Below, piece by piece: positions 25,599-35,030 of a stretch of DNA of 54,928 nt. The DNA lies in assembly GCF_014860165.1 (NCBI RefSeq), contig NZ_JACZKG010000081.1, positions 1 through 54,928 of the forward strand, in the 5' to 3' direction. The position numbers were made by a program, and so were the translations under genes. The DNA comes from Devosia sp. (GTDB lineage: Bacteria > Pseudomonadota > Alphaproteobacteria > Rhizobiales > Devosiaceae). Under the pieces are notes generated by a model, which did no database searches, was not told the DNA's origin, and was given only the letters and a program-made list of their open reading frames with translations. Numbering within the stretch: the stretch's first letter is position 1; every line of letters begins with the position of its first letter.

Positions 25599-28025
25599 TC
25601 ATTCAGGCAGCGCATAGGCGATGACCGCATCGCTGACCGGGGTCTCCATGAAATGATGCCCGCCCGGCGCAATGACGACGAATTGCCGTCCGTCGGCCTG
25701 GTAGACGATGGGGTTGGCCTGGCCGCCACCGGGCAGCGTGTCGGTCCAGACCGTCTCGCCGGTTTCAATGTTTATGGCATGGATCAGGTTGTCAGTTGTG
25801 GCTGCCACGAAGATCAGGCCGCCCGCCGTCACCACCGGTCCGCCATTGTTCGGCGTGCCGATATCGAGTGGCAACATGGACGGAATGCCGAACGGGCCGT
25901 TTCGGCGCGCCGTGCCGAACGGACGGTCCCACACCGCCTCGCCTGTCGCCAGGTCAATCGCCCTGATGCCGCCATAGGGGGGCTGCTTGCACAGCAGGCC
26001 CGTGAACATGCGCCAGCCGGCATTGACGTCGATGGCAAAGGGCGCACCCGTCTGCGGACCGGCTTCGCCCAGCGGGCCTTCGCCTTGCCCGGCACGCGGA
26101 TCGGTTATCGGCACGAGGCCAGCCGCGTCCGCTTCCTCGCGCGGGACCAGTCGATTGTGGTTGGGCGTATCATTGTAATTGGCGATGATCAGGCCGCGCT
26201 CGACATCGATGGCGATGCTGCCCCAGTCATTGCCGCCATTGTAGCCTGGATACTGAATCCAGTGCTGGTCGGTGGTTGGCGGCGTGTACATGCCCTGATA
26301 GCTCGATTGCCGGAACTGGATGCGGCACCACAGCTGATCGAGCGGCGTCATGCCCCACATGTCGGCCTCGGTGAGGTCGGGGAAGGCCAACGAGTGATAG
26401 GCCGAGAACGGCTGTGTCGGGGACAGGTATTCCGGCTCGACCCCGCCCTGCGGCACCTCCCGTTCTTCCACCTCGAACAGCGACTCTCCCGTGGCCCGGT
26501 CGAGCACGTAGATGTCGCCCTGCTTGGAAGCGAGGACCAGCGCGGGGCGCGGACCGTCGGCGGCAGGAAAGTCGATCAGGGTGGGCTGGGAGCCCAGGTC
26601 GTAGTCCCACACGTCCCGGTACACGGTCTGGAAATGCCAGACGTCTTCGCCGCTCGTGGCATCCACCGCCACCAGCGACGTCGCATAGTCGTTCTCGAGC
26701 GCGCTGCGGTTGGAGCCGTAATAATCCACCGAGGAATTGCCCAGCGGCAGATAGACAAGGCCCAGCTCTTCGTCGGCCGCCGCAGTGGTCCACATATTGG
26801 GCGTGCCGCGCGTATAGACCTCGCCCTCGGCCGGCGCGCCGCGATTGCCCGGATTGCCTAGGTCCCACGCCCAGGCCAGCTCGCCTGTCACGGCATCGTA
26901 GCCGCGCACCACGCCCGAGGGCGCATCCTCGGCCTGGCCGTCCTTGACCTGCGCGCCCATCACGGCGATGCCGCGCACGATGGTTGGCGCCGATGTCACC
27001 GCATACCAGCCCGGCACGGTATCGCCGATCCCTTCTTCGAGGTTGACCTGCCCGTTGGTGCCGAAATCCGCGCAGGGCTGGCCGGTGCGGGCGTCCACGG
27101 CGAGGAGGCGCGCATCCAGCGTGCCCCACAGCATCCGGGTGGCGCAGGCCTCGTCCGCCGCCGCGCCGGGCACTTCGTAATAGGCAACGCCGCGGCAGGT
27201 CGCGCCATAGGGAATGGCGTCGGCCGACACGCCCGGATCAAAGCGCCATTCCTCCCCGCCGGTCGCGGCGTCGATGGCCAGACCAATGCCCATCGCCGTG
27301 CACATCAGCAGGCTGTCGCCCACCTTGAGGGGCGTGTTCTCCGGCGAATACTTGCCCTCCGCCGCTTCGGACGGCAGGTCGCCGGTGTTGAATTCCCACG
27401 CGCGCTCCAGCTGACCGACATTGTCGGGCGTGATCTGGTCGAGCGGCGAATAGCGCGCCGCCTCATAGGTGCCGCCATAGGCGGGCCAGTCCGCGCCCAC
27501 TACGAGCGGCTCGGCAACCGGACGCGGTGCGATCGAGGGCTCCTGCGTCGCAGGCTCGGCAAGCACCGCCGCCTCTTGCGCCAGCAGCGGGGATTGACGG
27601 AGCGAGGTCAGGCCAAGGCCGGATGCACCGAGCGCCAGGACGCCGACAGACGCAGCCACGACAGCCGCGCTACCGAAGCCGGACCGGCCGCGCAACGCCG
27701 GAATGACGAGCAGCACGAGGATGAGAATGACAGTCGGCGCCACCAGCCGGGGCACCTGCGCCCAACCGTCGAGGCCCCGCTCCCACAGGGCCCAGATGAC
27801 CGTGCCCGCAAAGGTCAGCAGATACACCCCCACGCCCAGCATGGAACGGCGGAACAGGAACCAGGCAGAGACCAGCAGCCCCAGTCCGGCCAGCGCGTAG
27901 TACCAGGATCCGCCAAGCGCGATCAGCCAGACGCCTCCGACCAGAATGGGCAGCCCGAACAACACCACCACCGCGGCGAGGGCCATGACCGCCCAATAGC
28001 CGAAACCCCGGTTTGCCCGCTCCAT
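25599..28025 (-). CDS. membrane-bound PQQ-dependent dehydrogenase, glucose/quinate/shikimate family
   Basis: An 808-residue quinoprotein. Five N-terminal membrane helices lie in residues 10-130 (including GGSWYYALAGLGLL, as in E. coli glucose dehydrogenase), and a periplasmic eight-bladed propeller begins at DWPAYGGTYEAARYSPL near residue 179. Seen: TCRGVAYYE, NMWTTAAAD, VWDYDLGSQPTL and the C-terminal GGLIFVAATTDNLIHA. It passes electrons from a sugar or cyclitol to ubiquinone. The NSSVDYYGSNR and YPGYNGGNDWGS segments remind me of quinate/shikimate enzymes more than of glucose enzymes, but this rests on memory. ATG 28025 has GGAGG five bases upstream. No PQQ biosynthesis genes are present. 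Confidence 0.88.
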   Translation of the reverse strand: MERANRGFGYWAVMALAAVVVLFGLPILVGGVWLIALGGSWYYALAGLGLLVSAWFLFRRSMLGVGVYLLTFAGTVIWALWERGLDGWAQVPRLVAPTVILILVLLVIPALRGRSGFGSAAVVAASVGVLALGASGLGLTSLRQSPLLAQEAAVLAEPATQEPSIAPRPVAEPLVVGADWPAYGGTYEAARYSPLDQITPDNVGQLERAWEFNTGDLPSEAAEGKYSPENTPLKVGDSLLMCTAMGIGLAIDAATGGEEWRFDPGVSADAIPYGATCRGVAYYEVPGAAADEACATRMLWGTLDARLLAVDARTGQPCADFGTNGQVNLEEGIGDTVPGWYAVTSAPTIVRGIAVMGAQVKDGQAEDAPSGVVRGYDAVTGELAWAWDLGNPGNRGAPAEGEVYTRGTPNMWTTAAADEELGLVYLPLGNSSVDYYGSNRSALENDYATSLVAVDATSGEDVWHFQTVYRDVWDYDLGSQPTLIDFPAADGPRPALVLASKQGDIYVLDRATGESLFEVEEREVPQGGVEPEYLSPTQPFSAYHSLAFPDLTEADMWGMTPLDQLWCRIQFRQSSYQGMYTPPTTDQHWIQYPGYNGGNDWGSIAIDVERGLIIANYNDTPNHNRLVPREEADAAGLVPITDPRAGQGEGPLGEAGPQTGAPFAIDVNAGWRMFTGLLCKQPPYGGIRAIDLATGEAVWDRPFGTARRNGPFGIPSMLPLDIGTPNNGGPVVTAGGLIFVAATTDNLIHAINIETGETVWTDTLPGGGQANPIVYQADGRQFVVIAPGGHHFMETPVSDAVIAYALPE

Positions 28026-28080
28026 ACCAGCCTCCATAATAGACACTGAGGCGGAACGAGCTGACGCCTACGGGGTTCCT

Positions 28081-28113
28081 GTGCGCTGCAGGGGAATGCC
28101 ACTTGCGGCGCAT
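28081..28113 (+). other. stable stem-loop in the metY / PQQ dehydrogenase divergent region
   Basis: GTGCGCTGCA (28081-28090) pairs with TGCGGCGCAT (28104-28113) over ten positions, including two G-U pairs, around a 13-base loop. It lies 72 bases before metY. It does not match the SAM-II aptamer pattern that often precedes met genes in alphaproteobacteria. Function unknown. Confidence 0.4.
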
Positions 28114-28184
28114 ATGGCCCTATCGACCGATGACGAAATGCGGATACTGGGCCAGCGAGTCCGATTCAAGAATGGGGAAGCCTA

Positions 28185-29456
28185 ATGAAGCTCGAAACGC
28201 TGGCACTGCACCATGGCTATACGCCGGAGGCCACGACCAAGTCGGCGGCGGTGCCGATCTATCAAACCACCTCCTACACGTTCGATGACACCAAACACGG
28301 TGCCGATCTCTTCAACCTGGCCGTTCCGGGTAACATTTATACCCGCATCATGAACCCGACCACGGCAGTGCTCGAGCAACGGGTGGCCGAAATGGAAGGT
28401 GGCATCGCTGGCCTCGCTGTAGCCTCGGGCATGGCCGCGATTACCTACTCCATTCAGGCCATTGCCGGCGTGGGGGACAATATCGTGTCAATCAGCCAGC
28501 TCTATGGCGGCACCTACAATCTGTTCATGCACAGCTTCCCGCGCCAGGGCATCGAGGTGCGCATGGCTGCGGCCGGCGATTTCGACGCCATCGAGGCCCT
28601 GATAGACGACAAGACCAAGGCTGTGTTCTGCGAGTCGATCGGCAATCCTGCGGGCAATGTGGTGGATATCGAGCGCCTGGCGCAGATCGCCCATGCCCAT
28701 GGTGTGCCGCTGATCGTCGACAACACGGTCGCTACGCCCTATCTCTGCCGCCCCATCGACTTTGGCGCCGATATCGTGGTGCATGCACTCACCAAATATA
28801 TCGGCGGCCATGGCAATTCGATCGGCGGCATCATTGTCGACAGCGGCAAGTTCGACTGGGTCTCCAACAAGGCACGCTTTGCGGTGCTGAATGAGCCCGA
28901 CCCATCCTATCATGGCGTCGTCTATACCGAAGCGCTTGGCGCTGCCGCCTATATCGGTCGCTGCAGGGTGGTGCCGCTGCGCAATACCGGCGCCGCCCTG
29001 TCGCCCCATAGTGCCTTCCTCTTCCTGATGGGATTGGAAACCCTGGGTCTGCGCATGGAGCGCCATTGTGAGAACGCCCTCAAGGTGGCGCATTATCTCG
29101 AAAGCCATCCCAAGGTGACCTGGGTCAACTATGCGGCCTTGCCCACAAGCAAGTACCATGATGTCGCCAAGCGTATCACCAAGGGACAGGCCTCTGGCAT
29201 CGTCAGCTTCGGCATCAAGGGCGGCGTGGAAGCGGGAGGCAAGTTCATAGATGCGCTGAACATGGTCCTCCGCCTGGTCAATATCGGGGATGCCAAGTCA
29301 CTCGCCTGCCACCCCGCATCGACGACGCATCGCCAACTGGGCCCCGATGAACTGGCCCGCGCTGGCGTATCCGAGGACCTCGTTCGCCTTTCGGTGGGCA
29401 TTGAGCATATCGACGATATCATCGCCGACATCGACCAGGCCCTGTCCAAAGCCTGA
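28185..29456 (+). CDS. metY: O-acetylhomoserine aminocarboxypropyltransferase (O-acetylhomoserine sulfhydrylase)
   Basis: A 423-residue PLP enzyme of the Cys/Met metabolism family that makes homocysteine from O-acetylhomoserine and sulfide. Seen: [13 protein letters not shown] near residue 50, SGMAAI near 84, [10 protein letters not shown] near 105, and the PLP-binding Lys in [11 protein letters not shown] near residue 205. The length and the pattern fit MetY better than MetB or MetZ. It has its own transcription unit: divergent from the PQQ dehydrogenase upstream and closed by a perfect stem-loop downstream. Confidence 0.93.
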   Translation: MKLETLALHHGYTPEATTKSAAVPIYQTTSYTFDDTKHGADLFNLAVPGNIYTRIMNPTTAVLEQRVAEMEGGIAGLAVASGMAAITYSIQAIAGVGDNIVSISQLYGGTYNLFMHSFPRQGIEVRMAAAGDFDAIEALIDDKTKAVFCESIGNPAGNVVDIERLAQIAHAHGVPLIVDNTVATPYLCRPIDFGADIVVHALTKYIGGHGNSIGGIIVDSGKFDWVSNKARFAVLNEPDPSYHGVVYTEALGAAAYIGRCRVVPLRNTGAALSPHSAFLFLMGLETLGLRMERHCENALKVAHYLESHPKVTWVNYAALPTSKYHDVAKRITKGQASGIVSFGIKGGVEAGGKFIDALNMVLRLVNIGDAKSLACHPASTTHRQLGPDELARAGVSEDLVRLSVGIEHIDDIIADIDQALSKA

Positions 29457-29461
29457 AGTCA

Positions 29462-29488
29462 GGAGCCGGCCCGCACAAGGCCGGCTCC
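29462..29488 (+). terminator. terminator-like hairpin after metY
   Basis: GGAGCCGGCC (29462-29471) and GGCCGGCTCC (29479-29488) form a perfect 10-base stem with a 7-base loop, six bases after the metY stop. No T-run follows, so termination may be incomplete or Rho-assisted. Confidence 0.65.
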
Positions 29489-29851
29489 GCAAGATTGGGC
29501 CCCAGGAGGCCGGGGCCTGTGCACCGAGCGCTGGGTTTCAGGTCGATCTGGCACCGCTCACCCGGCCGGCCGGCGCGCCGGCTGGCAACAGTTCAGGCCC
29601 GCGGCAAGCGCGATTTGGGACTTGCGGGTCGGCAACCTTCGAGCGATCCAGATCGATGCTCGGACATTGAGGAAACTGTGTTCGGTATTGGGACGTTGAT
29701 GTCGCAGTCGCCCTGTGGCTCTACGACAGCGCCGAATGATGAGGCGAACGACATTGCCGACCAATAATCCCGTCGGCAAAGCGCCTCAGTTCGATCATTG
29801 CGTTTACCGCCGCCGATCTCCAACTGCCGACATTGGATGTCCAGCGTCGCT
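29489..29851. other. gene-free convergent region
   Basis: About 360 bases between the metY hairpin and the stop of the TIM-barrel gene. Short open frames on both strands show no recognisable protein and no good ribosome site. It contains a GC palindromic stretch (CCGGCCGGCCGGCGCGCCGG, about 29562-29581). I see no gene, RNA or mobile element here. Confidence 0.5.
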
Positions 29852-30697
29852 TTACGCACCCACTGGGTTATCCTGGATGGCGATGAAGCGCGCGACCTGG
29901 TCGCGAATGGCGATTTCGGTCGGCAGCCGCTCCATTGAGCTTGCACCGTAGAATCCGTGGCACACATCCGTGCGCCCCAGCACATAGGCGGCATCGTCGG
30001 GCATGGCGATTGGGCCGCCATGGCAGAGGACGATGATATCGGGATTGACGCTACGCGCAGCGGCGGACCAGGCGTCGATCTCGATGATGCACTGATCCAG
30101 CGTCTTGGCGGTCTGCGCGCCGATGGCGCCGCCGGTGGTCAGGCCCAGATGGCAGACGATGATATCGGCGCCGGCCCTGGCCATTTTGGTGGCATCGTCA
30201 GTGCTGAAGACATAGGGCGTGGTCAGCATACCCTTGGCCGCCGCGCGGGCGATCAGCTCGACCTCGAGGTCATAGCTCATGCCGGTTTCTTCGAGATTGG
30301 CCCGGAACACCCCGTCGATCAGCCCGACGGTGGGAAAGTTCTGCACGCCTGCAAAGCCGAGGGCGATGAGCCTGTCGAGGAACTGGTCGGGCAGCATGAA
30401 CGGATCGGTGCCGTTGACGCCGGCCAGCACCGGCGTGTGCCGGACCACGGGCAGCACTTCGTGCGCCATCTCTACGACGATGTCGTTGGCATTGCCATAG
30501 GCCAGCAGGCCCGCCAGCGAGCCACGCCCGGCCATGCGATAGCGCCCCGAATTGTAGATGACGATGAGATCGATGCCGCCGGCCTCCTCGGCCATGGCGG
30601 AAAGCCCGGTGCCGGCGCCACCCCCGATAATGGGGCGGCCAGCCGCGATCTTGGCGCGCAAACGGGTGAGAATTTCGGTCTTGGTCGGGCGGGTCAT
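29852..30697 (-). CDS. phosphoenolpyruvate hydrolase-like TIM-barrel protein (Tm-1 C-terminal half homologue)
   Basis: A 281-residue TIM-barrel protein of the family annotated as PEP hydrolase-like or IGPS-like. Seen: [19 protein letters not shown] near residue 20, [14 protein letters not shown] near 45, GVNGTDPF near 92, [11 protein letters not shown] near 118 and [12 protein letters not shown] near 238. The bacterial function is not established. It corresponds to the C-terminal domain of the plant Tm-1 protein. ATG 30697 is used; ATG 30712 overlaps the upstream stop by eight bases and is also plausible. It is translated with the Tm-1-like gene next to it, and the pair is divergent from a GntR regulator. 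Confidence 0.85.
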   Translation of the reverse strand: MTRPTKTEILTRLRAKIAAGRPIIGGGAGTGLSAMAEEAGGIDLIVIYNSGRYRMAGRGSLAGLLAYGNANDIVVEMAHEVLPVVRHTPVLAGVNGTDPFMLPDQFLDRLIALGFAGVQNFPTVGLIDGVFRANLEETGMSYDLEVELIARAAAKGMLTTPYVFSTDDATKMARAGADIIVCHLGLTTGGAIGAQTAKTLDQCIIEIDAWSAAARSVNPDIIVLCHGGPIAMPDDAAYVLGRTDVCHGFYGASSMERLPTEIAIRDQVARFIAIQDNPVGA

Positions 30698-30704
30698 GAG
30701 AGGC

Positions 30705-31904
30705 TTATCCATTGGCGATCTGGCGGAAATTGTCTGCGAGGGCCGCCGCGAAGAGCGGGTCGTTGATGTGGAGATCGAGTTCGACAAGGCGCCGATTGGG
30801 TGCCTGGACCCAGCCGGAGCGGATGGCGTCGAAGAGCGCGGTATCAGCGGCCAGATCATGGAACGGCTGACCGGGAGCGTCGATAGCAGAAACGCCGCCC
30901 AATGGCAGGAGGAAGCGGACCTGCCCCTCCATGCGGTTGATGCGTGACACGATGAAGGTGCCTATGGCGCGATTTTCCTCCGGCGTGGTGCGCATCAGGG
31001 TCACTTGGGCATTGTGGACGTGCAGCTTGCGGTTGGCAAACTGGGCGGGCACCGTTTCACGCGCGCCGAAATTGACCATGTCCACGGCGCCGACCGTACC
31101 CACATAAGGCAGGCGCGTCCGGATGGTGGCGCCGAAGCGGTCCTCGGTGGCGGGAAAGACACCGCCGACCAGAAGATCGGGGACCTCGGTGGTGGTGACA
31201 TCGATCAGGCCGGTGACCAGGCCGCTATCGGCAAGCTTTTCCATCGATTGGCCGCCGACACCGGTGGCGTGGAAGATATAGACCTCGTGGCTTGCTTCCA
31301 TGATCTGCCGCACTGATGTGACGCAGGCCGTGGTAACCCCAAACATGGTCATCCCCAGGCCCGGTTTGTCGCTGGCGGCTGCGGCGACCGGATGGAGCGC
31401 CATGCCGGCGGCCGCATGGGCGGCATTGCCGATAACCTTTCGCGAGATGGCGTTGAGGCCCGCAACGTCGACCACCGAATACATCATGGCCAGGTCGTTG
31501 GGCCCGACATAGGGCGCGGTATTGCCCGAGGCGACGGTGGAGACCATCAGCTTGGGCACGCCGATGGGCAGCGACCGCATCGCCTCGGTGACCAGCGCGG
31601 TATTGCCGGTGCCCCCAAGGCCCAGCACGGCGCCGATATCGGTACGGGTCGCAAGATAGGCGGTGAGAGCGCGGCCCATGGCCGAGACTGCCTGGCCGCG
31701 ATCGGTCAATCCCAGCACCGCTGCGGCGCCCTCGGGATGGTGGGCGGCAATCTCCAGCGCCGAAATGTCGGCGCCATCACCCACGCCTTGCGTGCCCACA
31801 TCGAGCAGGACGGCGCTGGCGCCCGCCTGGCGCACCGCCTCGGCGGCAAAGCGCAGTTCAGGCCCTTTCGTATCCATCGTCCCGACCACGTAAACCCTGG
31901 CCAT
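30705..31904 (-). CDS. Tm-1-like ATP-binding domain protein (UPF0261)
   Basis: A 399-residue protein of the UPF0261/Tm-1-like family. Seen: the N-terminal [29 protein letters not shown] near residue 95, [16 protein letters not shown] near 117 (nucleotide-binding region in the family), and [12 protein letters not shown] near 215. ATG 31904 follows GGGAGA. In plants the homologous Tm-1 protein joins this domain and the TIM barrel in one chain. Here they are two genes, the stop of this one lying seven bases before ATG 30697. The biochemical role in bacteria is unknown; the location beside a GntR-controlled sugar operon suggests small-molecule catabolism. Confidence 0.9.
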   Translation of the reverse strand: MARVYVVGTMDTKGPELRFAAEAVRQAGASAVLLDVGTQGVGDGADISALEIAAHHPEGAAAVLGLTDRGQAVSAMGRALTAYLATRTDIGAVLGLGGTGNTALVTEAMRSLPIGVPKLMVSTVASGNTAPYVGPNDLAMMYSVVDVAGLNAISRKVIGNAAHAAAGMALHPVAAAASDKPGLGMTMFGVTTACVTSVRQIMEASHEVYIFHATGVGGQSMEKLADSGLVTGLIDVTTTEVPDLLVGGVFPATEDRFGATIRTRLPYVGTVGAVDMVNFGARETVPAQFANRKLHVHNAQVTLMRTTPEENRAIGTFIVSRINRMEGQVRFLLPLGGVSAIDAPGQPFHDLAADTALFDAIRSGWVQAPNRRLVELDLHINDPLFAAALADNFRQIANG

Positions 31905-31981
31905 CCTCGTTCTCCCATCCTGAGGCGCCCGTGCCGGCGCCTTTTCATAAGCATGCAAAATTCTTACTGTCATTTTCCATC

Positions 31982-32010
31982 TTGTATACTCTTCAAAATA
32001 TTGTATGCAA
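31982..32010. promoter_or_regulatory. putative GntR (FCD) operator sites in divergent promoter
   Basis: TTGTATACT (31982-31990) and TTGTATGCAA (32001-32010) lie 19 bases apart in the 132-base divergent region between the Tm-1-like gene and the GntR gene; a related ATGCAAAA is at 31953-31960. FCD-type GntR proteins commonly bind TnGTnnACnA-like sites. The region probably carries both promoters and control by the adjacent regulator. Confidence 0.45.
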
Positions 32011-32036
32011 TAGCCCAACGAGAGACCGGAACGATC

Positions 32037-32699
32037 ATGAACGCACCCCGCCACCTGACGCTGCGCGAACGCATCTACGAGGAAATCGTACGGATGATCG
32101 TGTCGGGCGAACTGCCCAGCGGCACCCCGCTGGACGAAAAGGCGCTGACCGAAAAGCTGCAGGTGAGCCGGACGCCGTTCCGCGAGGCACTGGGCACGCT
32201 GGCCAAGGAAGGCCTGATCGAGATCAAGCCCTATCGCGGCTTCTATGTGCGCAGCTTTTCACGCAAGGAGGTCGAGGATCTCTATGAGCTGCGCAAGACG
32301 CTGGAATGCTTCGCCGTCCAGCTTGCCGTGCCTAATATGAGCGACCGCCATATCGCGGCCTTCGAACGCATTCTCGATGACGCCGTAACCGCGCTCCAGT
32401 CCGGCGACCTGGCCACCTATGGTGCCCGCGACCGCGTGTTCCACGAGACCATTGCCGAACTCTCCGGCAATGCGGCGCTGATCGAAACGCTCAACCGGCT
32501 GGCACTGCAAATCCAGATCGGCCGCACCATTGCCAATGAAAGCAAGGATTTCGCCCAGCGCGCCGCCCAGGAGCGTGACGACATCCTGGCCGCTTTCCGC
32601 GCCCGCGACATCGCCCGCGCCAGCGCCCTGATGGCGGCCCATATTGCCGATGTGCAAGGCGCCGTTCTCGAACGCTTCCGCAACGAAGAAGCGAAATAG
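32037..32699 (+). CDS. GntR family transcriptional regulator, FCD (FadR) subfamily
   Basis: A 220-residue repressor. Seen: the winged helix (LRERIYEEIVRMIVSGEL, then LTEKLQVSRTPFREAL, residues 38-54, and IEIKPYRGFYVRSFS), then an all-helical FCD effector domain with ELRKTLECFAVQLA near residue 85, FHETIAELSGN near 135 and a C-terminal HIADVQGAVLERF with metal-binding His. It heads the ABC sugar operon and is divergent from the Tm-1-like pair, so it may control both. Confidence 0.93.
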   Translation: MNAPRHLTLRERIYEEIVRMIVSGELPSGTPLDEKALTEKLQVSRTPFREALGTLAKEGLIEIKPYRGFYVRSFSRKEVEDLYELRKTLECFAVQLAVPNMSDRHIAAFERILDDAVTALQSGDLATYGARDRVFHETIAELSGNAALIETLNRLALQIQIGRTIANESKDFAQRAAQERDDILAAFRARDIARASALMAAHIADVQGAVLERFRNEEAK

Positions 32700-32776
32700 G
32701 CTCGTCGCAAGCGGCCAATCAGACTGCAGCAAGGCGCAGTGCCGGCAAAACGGCACGCCCAAACAGGAGGAAGAAA

Positions 32777-34033
32777 ATGCAGAGACGAACTTTGATGGCG
32801 ACTGCCCTTGCAGCACTCGCCGCTGCCGGCGCCGTCACCGCCGCCCAGGCGCAGACCCTGGTGATGTGGGGACCCGAACAGATCACCGAGCCGCTGGTGG
32901 CCGAACTCTGGAACGGCATCAAGGCCGATTTCGAGGCGGCCAATCCCGGCGTCACCGTCGAGTTCATGCCCCCGACCGGCAACATCTCGGACGGCGCAGT
33001 GCAGGCCGCAATTCAGTCCAATGCCGGCCCCGACGTGATGCTGACCAATTCGGGTGTCGCCCGCGTCTCCACGGTCGTCAATGCGGCCCTCGTGGCGCCG
33101 CTGACCGCTGCCTATGCCGAGCGCGGCTGGGACCAGCAGATCTATCCCTGGCTCTATGAGGAGCTGAAATCGCAGCGCGGCGGGGAAATCTACGAGGTGC
33201 CGGACGGGCTCGACGCCCTGGGCATCTGGTACCACAAGGACATGTTTGCCGAGAACCAGTGGCAGATCCCCGGCACCTATGCCGATTTCCTGACCCTGAT
33301 GGGCCAGATGAAGGAAAAGGGTATCAACCCGATCGCCATCGGGCCGCGCACGGCCGGCAGCGCCGGGCACCTGTTCGGCAATATCCTGCAGGCTTCGAGC
33401 GGCACCCCCGTGGTGGGCGAGGCGCTCGACGGGAAGCTGGACTGGACCGACCCATCTATCGCGCTGGGCGCGGTGCGGCTGCGCGAACTGGTCGATGCAG
33501 GCTATATCGACAAGGAAATGGCGGCGCTCGACCTCGATGGCGCGGCCCGCCTCTGGTTCAACAAGCGCGCCGCCATGTTCGTGGCCGGGCCCTGGTTCAC
33601 CGCCAATGCGCGCAATGCCGGCTATGACCTGACCAATGCCGGCTTTGCCGCCATGCCCAGCGATATCGGCGCGGCCATGCCCACCGGTGGCGTTGGCTGG
33701 AGCTGGATGATCCCCGCCAATTCCAAGCAGCCCGAGCTGGCCATGAAGTGGATCGACTTCATCCTCTCCCAGGACGTGATGAAGCGCCGTGCCGAAAATC
33801 CGGCCAGCACCATGCTCTATCCGCGCGCCATCAAGGACTACAATCCGCCCACCCAGATCCTGGCCGAAATCTTCAGCACGGCTTCGGGTGGCGTTGGCTA
33901 CAATCCCAGCGTCTATCTTCCGGCAGGCGTCGTCGACACCTACTTCCAGGTTATCCAGGGGCTGATCAGCGCCCAGATCACCGGTGAGGAAGGCATGGCG
34001 CAGATCCAGGCCAAGATGGCAGAGGCGCAGTAA
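32777..34033 (+). CDS. ABC transporter substrate-binding protein, family 1 (sugar)
   Basis: A 418-residue periplasmic binding protein of the extracellular family 1 (MalE-like). It starts with a signal peptide (MQRRTLMATALAAL, cleavage probably after AQA). Seen: NAGPDVMLTNSG near residue 78, DGLDALGIWYHKDMF near 143 and AMFVAGPWFTANARNAG near 265, a typical ligand-cleft stretch. An AGGAGGAA ribosome site precedes the ATG. It provides substrate for the two permeases and the MalK-like ATPase at 37368. Confidence 0.92.
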   Translation: MQRRTLMATALAALAAAGAVTAAQAQTLVMWGPEQITEPLVAELWNGIKADFEAANPGVTVEFMPPTGNISDGAVQAAIQSNAGPDVMLTNSGVARVSTVVNAALVAPLTAAYAERGWDQQIYPWLYEELKSQRGGEIYEVPDGLDALGIWYHKDMFAENQWQIPGTYADFLTLMGQMKEKGINPIAIGPRTAGSAGHLFGNILQASSGTPVVGEALDGKLDWTDPSIALGAVRLRELVDAGYIDKEMAALDLDGAARLWFNKRAAMFVAGPWFTANARNAGYDLTNAGFAAMPSDIGAAMPTGGVGWSWMIPANSKQPELAMKWIDFILSQDVMKRRAENPASTMLYPRAIKDYNPPTQILAEIFSTASGGVGYNPSVYLPAGVVDTYFQVIQGLISAQITGEEGMAQIQAKMAEAQ

Positions 34034-34076
34034 GCGCCCTCCCCGAACGCGTGAACCCGTTGGGACCCACTCACCA

Positions 34077-35030
34077 ATGACTTCCCTTCCAACCATCGCC
34101 AAGGACACGGACGGTCCCTCCGCCCGTGTCAGCCGCCGCGGCACGCCGGGCGGCGCGGCCGGGCAGGACGGCCTGCGATCGGCCCTGCCGCTGATGCTGC
34201 CGGCTTTAGCGATATACGCCGTGTTCACGCTCGCGCCCATTGCCCTGACGCTCTGGCTGAGCTTCACGGACTCGCGCGGCCTCAATACCAGTGCCAGCTT
34301 TGTCGGCCTCGACAACTATGCCCGCGCCGGGTTCGACCCGATCGTCTGGCAGAGCCTGGGCCACACCTTCCTCTGGCTGCTCTATCATCTGGCGCTGGCT
34401 GTCGGCATGGGCCTTGGCCTGGCGCTCGCCATCGGCCGGCTCAAAAAGACCCATGTCTTCTTCCGCACCGCATTCTTCCTGCCCCACCTGGTCTCGCTGG
34501 CCGTGGTCGGCGTGATCTGGGCCAATATCTATGACCCGTTCTATGGCCTCCTGAATACTGCCCTCGAGCATGTGGGGCTTGGCCGCTGGACACAGGGCTG
34601 GCTGTCCGATCCGCTGCTGGTGCTGTTCTCGGTCAATGTCGCCAGTTCCTGGCAGGGCTTCGGCCTCTACATGTTGCTGTTCATCGCCGGCCTGCAGAAC
34701 ATTGATCACTCGCTCTATGAAGCGGCCGATATTGATGGCGCCACCGCCTTCCAGAAGCTGATCTATGTCACCCTGCCCGGCCTCAGCGAAGTGATGACCT
34801 TCGTGGTCTCGCTGGCGCTGATCAACGGGCTCAAAGGTTTCGCCACCGTCTTCGTGATGACAGATGGCGGGCCATTCTACCAAAGCGAGCTCATCACCAC
34901 CTACATCTACCGCCTCGCCTTTTCGGCGCAGGATCATGGCCTCGCCGCCGTGCTCTGCATCCTGCTCTCGGCCCTGGCCATCACCATAACCATCGTCTTC
35001 AACCGCTGGCGCGCGAGGCTTTCCCGATGA
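34077..35030 (+). CDS. ABC sugar transporter permease, MalF/UgpA type
   Basis: A 317-residue permease. ATG 34077 gives MTSLPTIAKD; a long polar N-terminus precedes the first helix (LPLMLPALAIYAVFTLAPI, about residue 40). Six hydrophobic segments follow. The EAA loop (YEAADIDGATAFQKLIYVTLPGL, core EAADIDGA) is near residue 220. It overlaps the next permease by four bases (ATGA). Confidence 0.92.
   Translation: MTSLPTIAKDTDGPSARVSRRGTPGGAAGQDGLRSALPLMLPALAIYAVFTLAPIALTLWLSFTDSRGLNTSASFVGLDNYARAGFDPIVWQSLGHTFLWLLYHLALAVGMGLGLALAIGRLKKTHVFFRTAFFLPHLVSLAVVGVIWANIYDPFYGLLNTALEHVGLGRWTQGWLSDPLLVLFSVNVASSWQGFGLYMLLFIAGLQNIDHSLYEAADIDGATAFQKLIYVTLPGLSEVMTFVVSLALINGLKGFATVFVMTDGGPFYQSELITTYIYRLAFSAQDHGLAAVLCILLSALAITITIVFNRWRARLSR

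Noticed and set aside
28026..28184. SAM-II riboswitch before metY
   Set aside because: The characteristic conserved core of SAM-II is not found; only an unrelated stem-loop is present.
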